Shown here: positions 50,349-60,515 of the stretch, piece by piece | Layout: every line of letters begins with the position of its first letter | How positions within the stretch are numbered: position 1 is the stretch's first letter | Source of the DNA: Karstenula rhodostoma CBS 690.94 | Taxonomy: Eukaryota; Ascomycota; Dothideomycetes; Pleosporales; Didymosphaeriaceae | Length of the DNA stretch: 64,000 nt | Reading direction: 5' to 3' | Assembly (NCBI GenBank): GCA_010093485.1 | Contig: MU001494.1 | Coordinates: forward strand, 291,226-355,225 | Notes under the pieces: generated by a model | Databases searched by the model: none | What the model was told of the DNA's origin: nothing | What the model saw: only the letters and a program-made list of their open reading frames with translations | Translations under genes and position numbers: made by a program

Positions 50349-51188
50349 ATGACTGCTACACATTCTCAGAAGGTCTTCAGCAATACGGAGGACGTCGACA
50401 TGATGGGCACCAACGACGTCGACATGGTGGACATCGACCACCTCCCAACACAACCTCCCACGCACCTACCCACAATCCGAACCCTTCCGGAGAAAGCGGT
50501 ATGGAAGGGTGCCATGCCACCCACCCACCCCATCTCCCCGCAGTCCAAATGGGCCATCATCACCATCCACCCCAGCGAAGCCGTAGTGCCCTACCACGCG
50601 GATCCCCGCCGCGCCAACAACGGCGTCGAAGTGTCCCTACGAGCCGACGCAGAGGCCGGCGATCCCCTCCTCACCGCGTACTCCATCGACACCTGGATCG
50701 GGACCATGTTCATGACCATGAGCCGCATCATGGGCAAGCCAAAGTGGATGCACTACAAGAACCTCGTCCACCACATCCTATTCAACAGCTACGAGCCCAG
50801 CTGGGACGACGAGGTGGATCCGCGCGCTGTGGGCAGTCTGCTGGATTTCTTCGCGTGGCCCGAGAATAGGCGGATTGCGTACTTGCACAATGATCTTGCG
50901 CGGCAGTTGACTTATCTTCCGGTCTTCAAGGAGCTGGGGCCGGTCGATGAGGAGACGCTGCGCTTGATGAGGCGTATCTCGGTGGATTGGGAACGGGAGC
51001 TGGAGGTTGTAAAGGGCCAGCCGTTCTCGACTAATGGTGGGCGCGTTGGGCGGGACGACGAGGAAGATTTCTTGATGGATGCTTGTCAGGTTGCGCTGGA
51101 GTTTTTGCAGAAGTGGAAGAGCAATATGCCGACTCGGGGTAGGAGTGTACCCACGCTGCTCTCCGCGTTTGGGTCCATGTCGGTTTAG
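50349..51188 (+). CDS. Conserved-looking hypothetical protein, 279 aa
   Basis: Single-exon frame with its first ATG at 50,349 in good context (caaaATGA). The N-terminal 50 residues are acidic and Pro/Thr-rich, with repeated DVDM motifs. The rest looks globular: KWAIITIHPSEAVVPYH, IDTWIGTMFMTMSRIMG and LLDFFAWPENRRIAYLHND, with a charged C-terminal half (RRISVDWERELEVV). No signal peptide, membrane segment or known motif was recognised, so a cytosolic or nuclear protein is inferred. A tatataaa box lies about 260 bp upstream. Confidence 0.75.
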   Translation: MTATHSQKVFSNTEDVDMMGTNDVDMVDIDHLPTQPPTHLPTIRTLPEKAVWKGAMPPTHPISPQSKWAIITIHPSEAVVPYHADPRRANNGVEVSLRADAEAGDPLLTAYSIDTWIGTMFMTMSRIMGKPKWMHYKNLVHHILFNSYEPSWDDEVDPRAVGSLLDFFAWPENRRIAYLHNDLARQLTYLPVFKELGPVDEETLRLMRRISVDWERELEVVKGQPFSTNGGRVGRDDEEDFLMDACQVALEFLQKWKSNMPTRGRSVPTLLSAFGSMSV

Positions 51189-52229
51189 CGGAGTTTGGGA
51201 GAGGCGCATTCGGGGCACATAGTGGTATCGGTTCTTTTTGGGGTAGATTGCCACGCAGGATAGTCGAAACTTGCTGGGTGATTAGTCGGTCTGATGTTTT
51301 CTGAACGCCGTTTGGGGAACGGTCACTCAGCATGTATCGGTCTGGAGATAGGATGATTTCAGACCTTCTCTTTTCATTTCAGCGGTTTTGATCAAGAGCA
51401 GCGACAAGAAATCGGGTTACGATATTGCATGGGAAGGTACTGACCGATACCGCGTTTCTTTATCGATTTTGAACATGGTGTCAAAAGGCACAATGATCTC
51501 GACGATACCTGGGAAATGTCGGTCTTGTTCGTCATTGCTAGACTTCTTTTGTTGAACAATGTACCACGTATTTCGGCGCTGATTGGCATCAAACTCAGGT
51601 CAGAGAAACGTGCCCTTCGCATGGAGAAATATATCTCCGTCAACACTAAAAGCAGCCGAGAGATGGGGTCGCTGTTGAAGTGTCTATCAGATGCTGCCCA
51701 AAAGCTCCGGTTACATACGCTGGAATTACCCAGAAAAGCGTTGCAGACATGATTGAAAGAGAACTCGATCATACGACAGGGAGAGGTCGCATTTGCCTCA
51801 CCGGACAGCCGGTGGCGGATCGGAGCTATGCCCGATATAGATTAGCTTTCAACGATAAGGCTAGCGCCGTCTTACCTCGTACAAGCTGGCCTTACTTTGT
51901 GATGCACATTTATATGAGACAAAGGGAAGTAATCGAAAAGTACGTGAATCACGCGCAATGGGGCTGGCAGTGCGTTCGACATCTCTCGCCATCTCTCTCA
52001 AACTATCTGCACTCGACCAGTGCGAGCAGGCGCATTAGCAAGGGCCTCCCAGTGGTGACGCGACTGCCCAGGGTTCTTCGTTCTCCTGTCGAAACTTCCC
52101 CACTTGGATTCTCAACGCGACCACCGGAAACGATACATCGGCCGCATTCCGGCACCCGCCACCACAACCCTGAACATCCTGCACCCCTCGCCCGATAAAT
52201 TCGCCGGGCGCCGTCCCGGTACACGCCAT
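51189..52229. other. Intergenic region
   Basis: About 1 kb. Frames up to 172 codons cross it, but the longest has no ATG start and none has a recognisable motif; they look like chance frames. It should contain the promoter of the gene at 52,230. Confidence 0.5.
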
Positions 52230-53168
52230 ATGGAGCATTCACCGTCTCAGTCGCCGCTCACAAAACCAGATTCTGAATCACCGGAGACAAGTCGACGAGA
52301 CAGGATGTTACACGAATTTCCGCGTGCGCACGTGACCAACCTCGGCGGTGGCACCATCGGACCTGTCTACCTCACACGCACACAGGATGGCAAGGTCTTG
52401 TCTGCCGAGGCCCAATTATTCCACGCGCCCTTCACACACATGGTCATCGACTCGCCGGCGCTTCTAAACATGTTCAAAAGTCCCGCGCAACGGGTTGACC
52501 TCGATGCCTTGGGCCATCCATGGCCTCAGTTTCGCCTCGAGCCTCAAGAAGATATGACATTCGGCGTTGCGCGGCTAGCGCGGGAAGAGTACGTGCGATC
52601 GGGCAACAAATTGGAGTATACGGTGAAGGGCAGCCCGTACGTCTCAACGATGGAGGTCACGGCATCTGAGCAGGTCGCGCGGAAAAGGTCACAACCCCCC
52701 GTCTCGATTGAAGTACAGGCTACACGACATTCGGAGCGTACATCAGCCAAGAAGAGAAGGGTGTCCAGCGAGACATATCAGAGACAAGTCAGCTTGCCAA
52801 TCACGTATCCAGCAAGTCCTTCACCCGGCGCATCGGGTAGTTACACGGTCGCTACGAAACTCGATGACACCCAGGCGGAAGATGTCATAAGTGAAATGTC
52901 TGTTCTTAAGGGGAAGATATTCGGTATGCTGTCCGCTGACGATCAATCGACGTACGAGTGGGTCCTTACGACAGGACTGAAGAGGCAAGGGAAGGAAGGA
53001 GCAAAATTCAGATCTATCGTGGCCGACAAGCTGCGAGAGCTTATGCTATCGCAAGGTGAGAGGTCGAAAGAGCTGCAGACGTTGCATAACCAGTATGCGG
53101 ACTTGCAACGAAAACTGGAGAAGAGATGGCCATATCACCTGCCGCACATCGACAAGCTCACATTGTGA
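52230..53168 (+). CDS. Hypothetical protein with C-terminal coiled-coil-like region, 312 aa
   Basis: The frame is open from further upstream, but the first ATG is at 52,230 (MEHSPSQSPLTKPD). The N-terminal 45 residues are polar and disordered. A central part, about residues 50-140, looks folded (AHVTNLGGGTIGPVYLTRT, HMVIDSPALLNMF). A basic patch (AKKRRV, near residue 175) could be a nuclear localisation signal. The C-terminal 80 residues are charged and helical (GERSKELQTLHNQYADLQRK), suggesting a coiled coil. No known domain was recognised. A nuclear role is inference from the basic patch. Confidence 0.72.
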   Translation: MEHSPSQSPLTKPDSESPETSRRDRMLHEFPRAHVTNLGGGTIGPVYLTRTQDGKVLSAEAQLFHAPFTHMVIDSPALLNMFKSPAQRVDLDALGHPWPQFRLEPQEDMTFGVARLAREEYVRSGNKLEYTVKGSPYVSTMEVTASEQVARKRSQPPVSIEVQATRHSERTSAKKRRVSSETYQRQVSLPITYPASPSPGASGSYTVATKLDDTQAEDVISEMSVLKGKIFGMLSADDQSTYEWVLTTGLKRQGKEGAKFRSIVADKLRELMLSQGERSKELQTLHNQYADLQRKLEKRWPYHLPHIDKLTL

Positions 53169-53538
53169 AGGGAGGCAGTATGAAAGGAGCATTTCGAGCA
53201 TCCATTGCATTTGTACTGTTACCATATTCCTTAGGACCTCTGGATTTAGGATCTGCATATTTGCTTGGAGTCTGAGTGGGTTAACCACCGGCAATGCGGC
53301 TGTTTGTTGTAACTGTATGTACTCTGTATCAACTATTCACCTTCATCGGAACCTCGAGTGAACCACGTCAAAGAACTTCACGTCACCGCTGTTTGCCTGC
53401 CGCCTAATCGCGCTAAAGAAAGTTGCGCGCGCTTTCCCCCGACAGCAAACGCACGTCGTTTTAAACTCCAAGCTCTCTACTCTGACCTCGCGACAACACA
53501 CTTTACCAGAGTCTCAAAAGACGCGCAACATCGCCACA
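53169..53538. other. Intergenic region
   Basis: 370 bp between two co-oriented hypothetical genes. Pyrimidine-rich sequence before 53,539 is typical of fungal promoters and 5' leaders. No other feature seen. Confidence 0.45.
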
Positions 53539-54471
53539 ATGAAAACGCCCGCCGCGAAGTCGCACGCCCACAAGATGACTATGCCACCGACTCCCCCGTC
53601 TGAGAAGCCAAATCCCTCGTCACCGGCACCCCCCGCGCTCTCAAACCCCGTACCCAGCTCTCCCACCCCAGAGCTGCACACCCCGCGCGAAAGACGCAGT
53701 ATCAGCAACCGCTTCTGGGACAAGAACGCCTCACGCGCGAAGAACGGCGCAGCCGGCGTCGACCTCGCCAGCGACTCCAGCGACCCCGACGACGACTCCG
53801 AAGCCGCGCGCACCAAGAAGCACAACCACCTCCACTCGAAGATCAAGCGACTGCTCGCGCTCGAGACAGGCGCTGTTCGCATCAAGACGCTGGAGTCGAA
53901 CGAGACGGTCCGCGCGTACACCAAGCTGCTGGAGGCGTTCGCGCACAAGCCCAAGACGAAGCGGAAGCGCGCAAAGTACACGGAGGCGCTGCGTGTGTTT
54001 CTGGAGGAGCACGACCAGATTCTCGACTTGTACAACCAGTACGCCGTGCTCGATGGTGACGTGCGCAAGGATCGGATTCTGCCCGAGTTCATGCTGGACG
54101 AGGCTTCCGCTGCCTCGCTGAAGAAGGACGACAAGGAGCGGGGCAGCGATGTGCGACGTGCGCCGGCTAAGCATGCGCTGAATGGGGGAGACGACAGCGA
54201 TGAGGAGGGCGTGGTTACGCAGACGGTCAAGAGTGGCGAGGACTTTGACGAGCCGAGTGTGTTCAATACGAGGGGGCTGACGGTGCCGAGTATCTTCAAT
54301 CGGAAGACTAGTGCGACGGCGGAGAAGAATCAGAGGAGGTTCCTGCTACATAGGAGGGAGGGACCGTGGACGAGGAATGGGGAGGGTAGTGAGCATCTTG
54401 ATGAGCGGGCGGTGAGGAATGAAGACGAGACTCCGACGCGACCGCTGAGCAAGAAGAGGAAGGTGGCTTAG
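53539..54471 (+). CDS. Nuclear hypothetical protein with C-terminal NLS, 310 aa
   Basis: Single exon starting at an ATG in strong context (cgccacaATG). It has a Pro/Ser-rich disordered N-terminus with SP/TP sites (SSPTPELHTPRERRS) and an acidic patch (SDSSDPDDDSE). A helical basic-acidic core of about 100 residues follows (HLHSKIKRLLALETGAVRIK, FLEEHDQILDLYNQYAVLDG), and the tail ends in LSKKRKVA, which resembles a classical monopartite nuclear localisation signal. A second ATG at codon 13 could also serve. No enzyme motif. Multiple proline-directed sites suggest phosphorylation. A nuclear regulatory or structural role is inferred; the family is not recognised. Confidence 0.75.
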   Translation: MKTPAAKSHAHKMTMPPTPPSEKPNPSSPAPPALSNPVPSSPTPELHTPRERRSISNRFWDKNASRAKNGAAGVDLASDSSDPDDDSEAARTKKHNHLHSKIKRLLALETGAVRIKTLESNETVRAYTKLLEAFAHKPKTKRKRAKYTEALRVFLEEHDQILDLYNQYAVLDGDVRKDRILPEFMLDEASAASLKKDDKERGSDVRRAPAKHALNGGDDSDEEGVVTQTVKSGEDFDEPSVFNTRGLTVPSIFNRKTSATAEKNQRRFLLHRREGPWTRNGEGSEHLDERAVRNEDETPTRPLSKKRKVA

Positions 54472-54649
54472 GTATGCGAGACTGCATGCGTGGGTTTGAG
54501 AGGTTGGATAATAGTGTCGTAAGGTCTAAGGATATGGTCTGTCTATGGCGTGTTGCGGCTCGTCTATGATGCTAGGTTGGAAGATCAGGGTATACCCTCT
54601 TCTGCGTAACTTCTCTTTCGGTACTTTCGGTAGCTCCCATCGAGCCCTC

Positions 54650-55594
54650 TCAACGAGGGACTCCAAACTCGGGGAGAAATTTCATGGGGTCGTCTCTCGT
54701 CCATAACTCGTATTCGTGCTCTTTCGTCATCCACACAATCCCCACCATAACGGCCGCGTTCGCAGCCATCTCTCCATCCGCAATTCGTCCAACTCTTCGT
54801 GGGATCACCATAAGCCACCTCTTAGTCAGGACCACGTTGTGCGGTGTCTGCTGCCCCAACGAAAGATGATTGCGTAGGTTTTGGTAGATCGTCACAAGTG
54901 CGTCTGCATCTGCTGTCTGAGGCAATTTCTGAACGGCATGTTGGAAAGGCACGTCCTGGTGGACGTAGATATCTGGACATCGTCAGCGCTTAGTGCAATC
55001 CCACGCGCAAAGATGAGCCACACCTTCTCCCAGCTCCACCGAATCTGGAAACAGTTCGAACTCATCCCTTCCAGGATGCGGCAACACCTGCATGTGCTTG
55101 TGTCCGACACTCGCGCCTGCATCGACGCCACAGTTGAATATCGCAAAATGCTCGCTTTGCAAACTCCCCAACACGTGCCACAGTGCGCTCAGATCAGCAA
55201 AGCTAAGCGGCGTCTGCTGCGGCTCAAACTCAACCGTATGAAGCACGAACTGCGGACGCACAACGCAGAACTTGTTCAGTATCAGTTTATGACCGGGTCC
55301 AACCAGGCCAAGACTGAAATCTGGGTTGTCGTCGTCGAAGGCATTAGCGACCTTCTTCTGGTGTCGTGTAGCCGACTGCGGCTTCTTGGCTAGACTTGAA
55401 GCGACGCGAAATTGAAACTGTATGCACGGTCAGGATGAATGGTGTTGTAGTGAGTAACAATGTGGGGTACTTGCATTGAACGGCGTGGAGGCCACATGAC
55501 GCGCTGTCACCTCTGTCCATAACAACTCACCCGTTTCGACAAGACGATCGAACTGCGATAACGCTTGTTGCTCGAGGTCGGCTATACTTCCCAT
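54650..55594 (-). CDS. Ap4A phosphorylase / ATP adenylyltransferase (HIT superfamily)
   Basis: Cleaves diadenosine tetraphosphate with phosphate to give ATP and ADP. Exons 55,475-55,594, 55,024-55,417 and 54,650-54,972 give 278 aa. The first intron (57 nt) begins GCAAGT and ends CAG. Using this GC-AG pair joins TPFN to FQFRVASSLAKKP in frame, matching the family, while the nearest GT donor breaks the frame. The active-site histidine motif H-K-H-M-Q is at about residues 146-150 (VGHKHMQVLP). LGLVGPGHKLILNKF and FVLHTVEFEPQQ precede it, and the C-terminal domain contains LTKRWLMVIPRR. The size is slightly short for the fungal family, mainly at the N-terminus, so an upstream exon is possible. 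Cytosolic or nuclear. Confidence 0.85.
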
Positions 55595-56599
55595 CGCCGT
55601 TTCGCAAGATCACGAAGAAATGGAAGATGTTTGTTGTTGCGCGGAATTTCAGATGACCACATTCGCAGATACGTAGATGCTGACGTAATAGCGCCTGGTG
55701 CGCGTTTTCGGTTAGCCTTGGTTTGCCCGAACTTCAGTCTCACTGTTTCGAGGCTGAACATCTTGTCTGCGATAACGACTCCTCCACGGTGCGATAAAGT
55801 CCCTCGGTGCGGTTAACTCTCTTCGAATCCAAGATGTCGAGTATTTGCATTTCAGAACGAAGGAATAGGGAAATGTCGACCAAAGGAAAGGCACTGGATG
55901 ATACGGCAACAAGGATAGCAAAGGGGAGTGGGCTATAGCTGGAACCTGGAACAACCAAGCATGTTCTTGAGAGAAAAGATCCCCGAAAAAATCTTGGACA
56001 TACAACTGCAGTTGTACAGCTGCTATTATCCCTCCAGGCTGATGCATGTCTCTCGTAACGACCGCGGCTGCGGTCTGCTGTAGCGACGAATCTGCAATCC
56101 AACAGCTGCGCCGGTCATCCATTTACTCCCACATGTTCCTCGCGCCCACAACGGCTACAGGTGCAGCCTATCGTGGAGCCTTGGGTGTCGTCTGCGTTCC
56201 GGCGAGAGCAATCGACAGCGTAGGCTGTTTGATTGAGGGGACTGGACATAGCTGGGAGTTTTGTTCTGATAGGAACTACTCAAATTCAATCGTCGTGCAA
56301 GTCTACCTCTCCCCGGTGTCTTGTAATCAACCACAACGGAAACACAAGCTAGCACCGAGCTGTGGTTTTAGTTACAGATTTTTTTAAACTTCGCCAATGC
56401 ACATGCTCCTAACGCCCGTGTCAACGTTCCGATTTTGGAAATCGCGCAAATTTCACATCGCAGTCCGGGGCACAGGTCTCACTAGATCCTGCCGCATAAA
56501 AATCCTTGGATATTGACCCCAAGAGTACAGTACTTGTTTCGCTCCACCTCAACACCGGGGAGCCCCAACCCTGCTTGACACGAGTGTTGGCTATTCGAC
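55595..56599. other. Divergent intergenic region
   Basis: About 1 kb between the Ap4A phosphorylase (minus) and a large hypothetical gene (plus). Overlapping frames of 110-136 codons on both strands carry no recognisable motif. Part of the minus strand just upstream of 55,594 could hold an extra 5' exon of the phosphorylase, but none was convincing. Confidence 0.45.
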
Positions 56600-58780
56600 A
56601 TGGCTACCAATCGATTGAACGACCACTATCGCGATGAGGAGAATTCATCACCACTGCCCACAGTCGATGGAACCATGAGCAGTGGCCTCGTCAACCTCAA
56701 TAGAATATCCACAACGGATCCCAGCCCCGAACAGTGCTCTCCAGGGCAGGCCAGTCGTGGGCCAAACAACAACGCAGGCGAAGGAAGGTCAGTTTCGGAC
56801 AGCGCGCGTCAATACGACTTTCTTCACGTGTCAGCCGAGCACGAAGAAGCGAAATGCGAAGGACTTTCTGTTTTGCCCTCTCTTCGGAAGGTCGGTGTAT
56901 CGTCAGGTGCCGCTGCGGTTTCTGATGTTGGACAAGGCGGTACAGATGCATTCACCTCGGATGTACCTGAGATAGACATTGGTAAGCCGGACAGTGTACC
57001 ACACGAGATTCCCATGGCTCAAATCCATTCTTCTCTAAACTCGGGAGTTGCCGAGAACCAGGCGTTCGATCGCATACCACCTATCGCCACTTCTAGCACA
57101 ACCTCAGCTTGGACAGCTACCGATGGAATCCCGGGACTGCGTGCGTATCCCGACGATGATGCGTTTCCGAAAAACCAGTATATTGGAGACGACTTCGAGG
57201 ATTCTGTAGGCTCGATTCTTCACCAAGGCTTTCATCAAAACAACCCAGAGGACATCGAGGATCATTCAGAACTACTTGAAGCCACCCAAGACGAGGGTAG
57301 CCATGACACACACGCGATTTATGAGGATATCGGGCTTGACCGCAAGTACTTCGACCCTGATTACTTTCTCCAATATCATGGTCTGGCACCTGTCCACGGC
57401 TTCGTACAACGTAATGGCTCTGGTACAAGATCGTATCAGTACATAGTTACAGATCATAGTGATGCCAATAACCTCGAGACATCTTCTGACCAGAAGAAGG
57501 CAGCGAACGAGACCACCAAGAAGAAAACGTTGAAAAAGGCAATGAAGGAGACTACAGAAGCGAACAAATCGAAAGACAAGTCCGTGTCGAAGACGACAAA
57601 ACATAAGACAGCCAAGAAAGAAACAACGCAGGCAACGAATGATGTGGCTGAGAAAAGTCAGGCCGATAGCGCGAAAACTCCAAGCGTCCGTCAAAACGTT
57701 ACCAATAAACCCAAAAAGGAGAAACCGGTCAGCTTTCACGAGGATGAAAACGCGTGGTTTACCATCTTTTTCGAGAAGATGAAGGGCGCCATCACTAGTG
57801 GAAACAACATTGAGATCCCTAGTGAATCCATGACTAGTCGGTTGTTCAACAGCTTCTTTGAAGGGAAGGTACTACAGGAAGCGGATGGGAAGCTCCTGGC
57901 TCCTCGTGCGAAGCGATGTAATGGTACCATCTACAACCACATCAGCAAGCGGGGACCGGTGAAACTATTCGGTCTGCACAATGAGGTTCTGACTCTACTT
58001 AAAGACAGCACTGGAGGCGAACTCTACGTACCCGTCATCACAGAAGAAGATATACAGCGGTATCGCTCAGACGGCGCTGTCATCTTGGACGACATCAATG
58101 ACAAAGCGAAGAACCAGGCTTTAACACTTTCATCCAAGGAAATCCAATTCAACAAGAATCTCCGAAACATCGCCAACATAAAACGCAAGCGAGATGCTCA
58201 GGTTGCGATCTCTTCATCCACCAAGCAGCCGTCTTCTCCTGGGCAGTTGGCCGCTCCCAACCCGTCTTCTTCACCTCCATCTTTCACGAAGAAGGCCTCG
58301 GCGACAGAAAAGGCCTCTACGACCAAACGGTCCACTGGGAATTCATCTTCCACCAAACAGCTGCCTTCTCCTCCCAAGCCTAAGAAGGGCGGTGGAAAGC
58401 ATTCGTCCTCCGAAGACGTCCCATCTTCGCCGACACTGTTAGAAACGCCTGCAGCTCGAGCAATCGATGCTCAGGCCACCCCTGAACATGCCCCAGAATC
58501 CGATTTTGCCTCCAGCAATGATGCCGGCAACGACATGGAGTTCAGCGACGGTCCTCTAGTCCCCACCGATTCCGGCGTCAATGACTCGTCTTTTCCTGTT
58601 ACCAAGAAGACTTCTTCCCACATCGAGCCTGATCCTTTCTGGAAGCAACAAATGCAGGTCAACCGGAAGAGGCAGCTCTCTGCGGGAGCAGAACATGGCT
58701 TTGAGGACATTGCGGACAAGGACGTTACGGATGATGAACAAGAGGGTTGTCCTGCAAAGAAGGCGAAAGGTATTGCTTAA
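56600..58780 (+). CDS. Large disordered, probably nuclear hypothetical protein, 726 aa
   Basis: Single exon, ATG at 56,600. Residues 1-280 are polar and acidic, with Asp/Glu-rich stretches (YIGDDFEDSVG). Residues about 300-360 are Lys/Thr-rich repeats (KKKTLKKAMKETTEAN). A folded-looking segment lies at about 375-530 (ENAWFTIFFEKMKGAI, MTSRLFNSFFEGKVL, RGPVKLFGLHNEVLTLL). A basic linker (NIKRKRDAQ) and a Ser/Pro/Lys-rich tail ending DEQEGCPAKKAKGIA follow, with nuclear-localisation-like clusters. The only candidate domain is the 150-residue middle segment, which matches nothing I recognise. A chromatin or DNA-associated role is plausible from charge pattern only. Confidence 0.72.
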   Translation: MATNRLNDHYRDEENSSPLPTVDGTMSSGLVNLNRISTTDPSPEQCSPGQASRGPNNNAGEGRSVSDSARQYDFLHVSAEHEEAKCEGLSVLPSLRKVGVSSGAAAVSDVGQGGTDAFTSDVPEIDIGKPDSVPHEIPMAQIHSSLNSGVAENQAFDRIPPIATSSTTSAWTATDGIPGLRAYPDDDAFPKNQYIGDDFEDSVGSILHQGFHQNNPEDIEDHSELLEATQDEGSHDTHAIYEDIGLDRKYFDPDYFLQYHGLAPVHGFVQRNGSGTRSYQYIVTDHSDANNLETSSDQKKAANETTKKKTLKKAMKETTEANKSKDKSVSKTTKHKTAKKETTQATNDVAEKSQADSAKTPSVRQNVTNKPKKEKPVSFHEDENAWFTIFFEKMKGAITSGNNIEIPSESMTSRLFNSFFEGKVLQEADGKLLAPRAKRCNGTIYNHISKRGPVKLFGLHNEVLTLLKDSTGGELYVPVITEEDIQRYRSDGAVILDDINDKAKNQALTLSSKEIQFNKNLRNIANIKRKRDAQVAISSSTKQPSSPGQLAAPNPSSSPPSFTKKASATEKASTTKRSTGNSSSTKQLPSPPKPKKGGGKHSSSEDVPSSPTLLETPAARAIDAQATPEHAPESDFASSNDAGNDMEFSDGPLVPTDSGVNDSSFPVTKKTSSHIEPDPFWKQQMQVNRKRQLSAGAEHGFEDIADKDVTDDEQEGCPAKKAKGIA

Positions 58781-59431
58781 GTCGATAATAGGCGTCAGTT
58801 CAATTCTGTGTTATACCGCGAAATGAACGAGGCAGGATCCAAGCTGGAATGCACGAACGTTTGAGTGGTAGGCCTTATTGCGATGTTCACTCGATTTTGG
58901 CTGGTCATGTAGTAGGAAGGCACAAAGACAGAGAGGGCGTAGTTTACTATTTAGAAAGTACAACGCATGTAGTGACGGCTCAGCTAAGCCAAATTATGGC
59001 TGGGCAGACGCTGTCCAAAAGCAGATTGAAAGACGCTGGCTTGCCTAAGCCATTCATCTCTGATTGGTTGAAGTAGTCCTAATCGGGTAAGGTGCTTGAA
59101 ATGGCTCGCCTAAGCCAACTTGCTCGGTGATAAGCCGACTTGCTCGGCGATAAGCCAACTTCGTTTCAGACAGACAACGTCTATTTTGTCAGCTCTGTCC
59201 ATAAATACATGCGAGACGGACAAGTTGTAAGGGAAACTGACCAAGGTATATGGCAAACCAGTGAAACCCGAGTTAGACCCCTGGTGTTAGTAAGGTCGCG
59301 CCTAAAAAACAACGCCTGCTAACGAGTGCGTATATAAAGACATGTCCATACCGCCAGAATTTTGCAGTGCAAAGACATTTCCAACAGACCGCCAGCTAGA
59401 ACTTCAACCTTATTATTAAGCTCAGACAACC
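58781..59431. promoter_or_regulatory. Upstream region of the SDR gene
   Basis: About 650 bp. A tatataaag box at about 59,331 lies roughly 100 bp upstream of the SDR start codon, a normal position for a fungal TATA promoter. Several gcctaagcc-like strings and a short tandem repeat (listed separately) lie further upstream. A 75-codon frame at 58,849 has no support. Confidence 0.55.
59111..59160. repeat. 20-bp tandem repeat, 2.5 copies
   Basis: Two units of taagccRacttgctcggYga (59,111-59,130 and 59,131-59,150) and a half unit (taagccaact) differ at two positions. They lie about 270 bp upstream of the SDR start codon and could be a repeated protein-binding site or simple local duplication. Confidence 0.8.
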
Positions 59432-60250
59432 ATGGCAACCGTTACTTCACCCGTAATCCTAATCACAGGTACTCTCTTAATACTGATGCCACCTTAGCAA
59501 AGTCGCTGATAATCTCGCCTAGGCGCTAACCAAGGACTCGGTTTCGCAATCGCTGAAGTCTTCTCCCAGTCCAAGCATCCCTACACCATCCTCGTCGGAG
59601 CACGCGATCAAACTCGGGGCAACGAGGCAGTTAGCAAACTGCTGAGCACAAAAACCAATGAGAAGACCACCATTTCCACCATCGGTATTGACTTGGCCTC
59701 ATCGGAAAGTATCACCTCCGCGTTGGAAAAAATTGCCACGAACTACGGCCGTCTCGACATTCTCGTCAACAACGCCGGCATCTTCGGCGCCCCAGGCAAA
59801 ACGTGGAACTCGACAACCCGCCCCGACTGGCGCACCATCTTCGAGGTCAATGTATTTGGCGCGATAGAATTAGTCGAAACAGCTTTCCCTCTTCTACTCA
59901 AGTCACCCTCTCCACGGGTGATTGTTGTGACCTCCAACATGGGCTCGATCAGCAAGGTGGCAAACGGACATGTGCCGTGTGGCCCCGTTGGCGCATACTA
60001 CAGCTCTTCCAAAGCAGCGGTCAACGCAATGGTCGCAAATTGGAGTCAAACGCAGAAGGGCATCAAGTTTTGGGCGACTTGCCCGGGTTTGGTGGCTACG
60101 CAATTTGGAGGCGACTTCACGATGCATCAGGGAAGAGAGCCGACTGAAGCTGCGGATATTGTGAGAAAGTGCGCCGAGGGTGAGAAGGAGGATGTTGTTG
60201 GGCATATGATCTGGGACCAGGATGGCAAGTCAGGCGTGTATGAGTGGTGA
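59432..60250 (+). CDS. Short-chain dehydrogenase/reductase
   Basis: Classical SDR oxidoreductase using NAD(H) or NADP(H). Exons 59,432-59,468 and 59,523-60,250 (54-nt intron) give 254 aa. The cofactor motif TGANQGLG (residues 12-19) is restored exactly across the splice. It is followed by a basic residue in VGARDQTRG (favouring NADP), the NNAGIFG structural motif, and the catalytic pair Y172-SSS-K176, with a preceding Ser in VVTSNMGSISK. CPGLVATQFGG is the usual post-catalytic loop. Substrate unknown; relatives act on carbonyls of secondary metabolites or xenobiotics. A TATA box and a small tandem repeat lie upstream. Confidence 0.9.
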
Positions 60251-60515
60251 TTACGCAATCCCGAACCAGGAGTACATAGGTTGTTCTATTAACAGCGTCA
60301 TGTAAAAGTAAATACGATTGAACAACAAGCCTTGTCGCATTGGACAGTACTACAGTATTTGTGAAGAAGTCTCGGTACACTGTGTTACCATAGACAACCC
60401 GGGAGCTACTGTAAATTACTCGAACCTTGACTCAGTATCATACGCCCGCCTACTGTGCCATGGTTTGCTTCATACACTAATCGCTTGTCAAGGTCTCCTA
60501 GACAAGTCTTCCAGA

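Noticed and set aside
51680..52198. 172-codon plus-strand frame
   Set aside because: No ATG start, no motif, and it overlaps the promoter and leader of the next gene in another frame.
52104..52229. Upstream extension of the 312-aa hypothetical protein
   Set aside because: The extended frame would begin at TTG; the first ATG is at 52,230.
53514..54299. 261-codon minus-strand open frame
   Set aside because: Antisense shadow of the nuclear hypothetical gene; Ser/Arg-rich composition with no motif, while the plus strand has an ATG in strong context and an NLS.
56046..56387. 113-codon plus-strand frame
   Set aside because: Overlaps minus-strand frames of similar length; no signal peptide or domain supports it.
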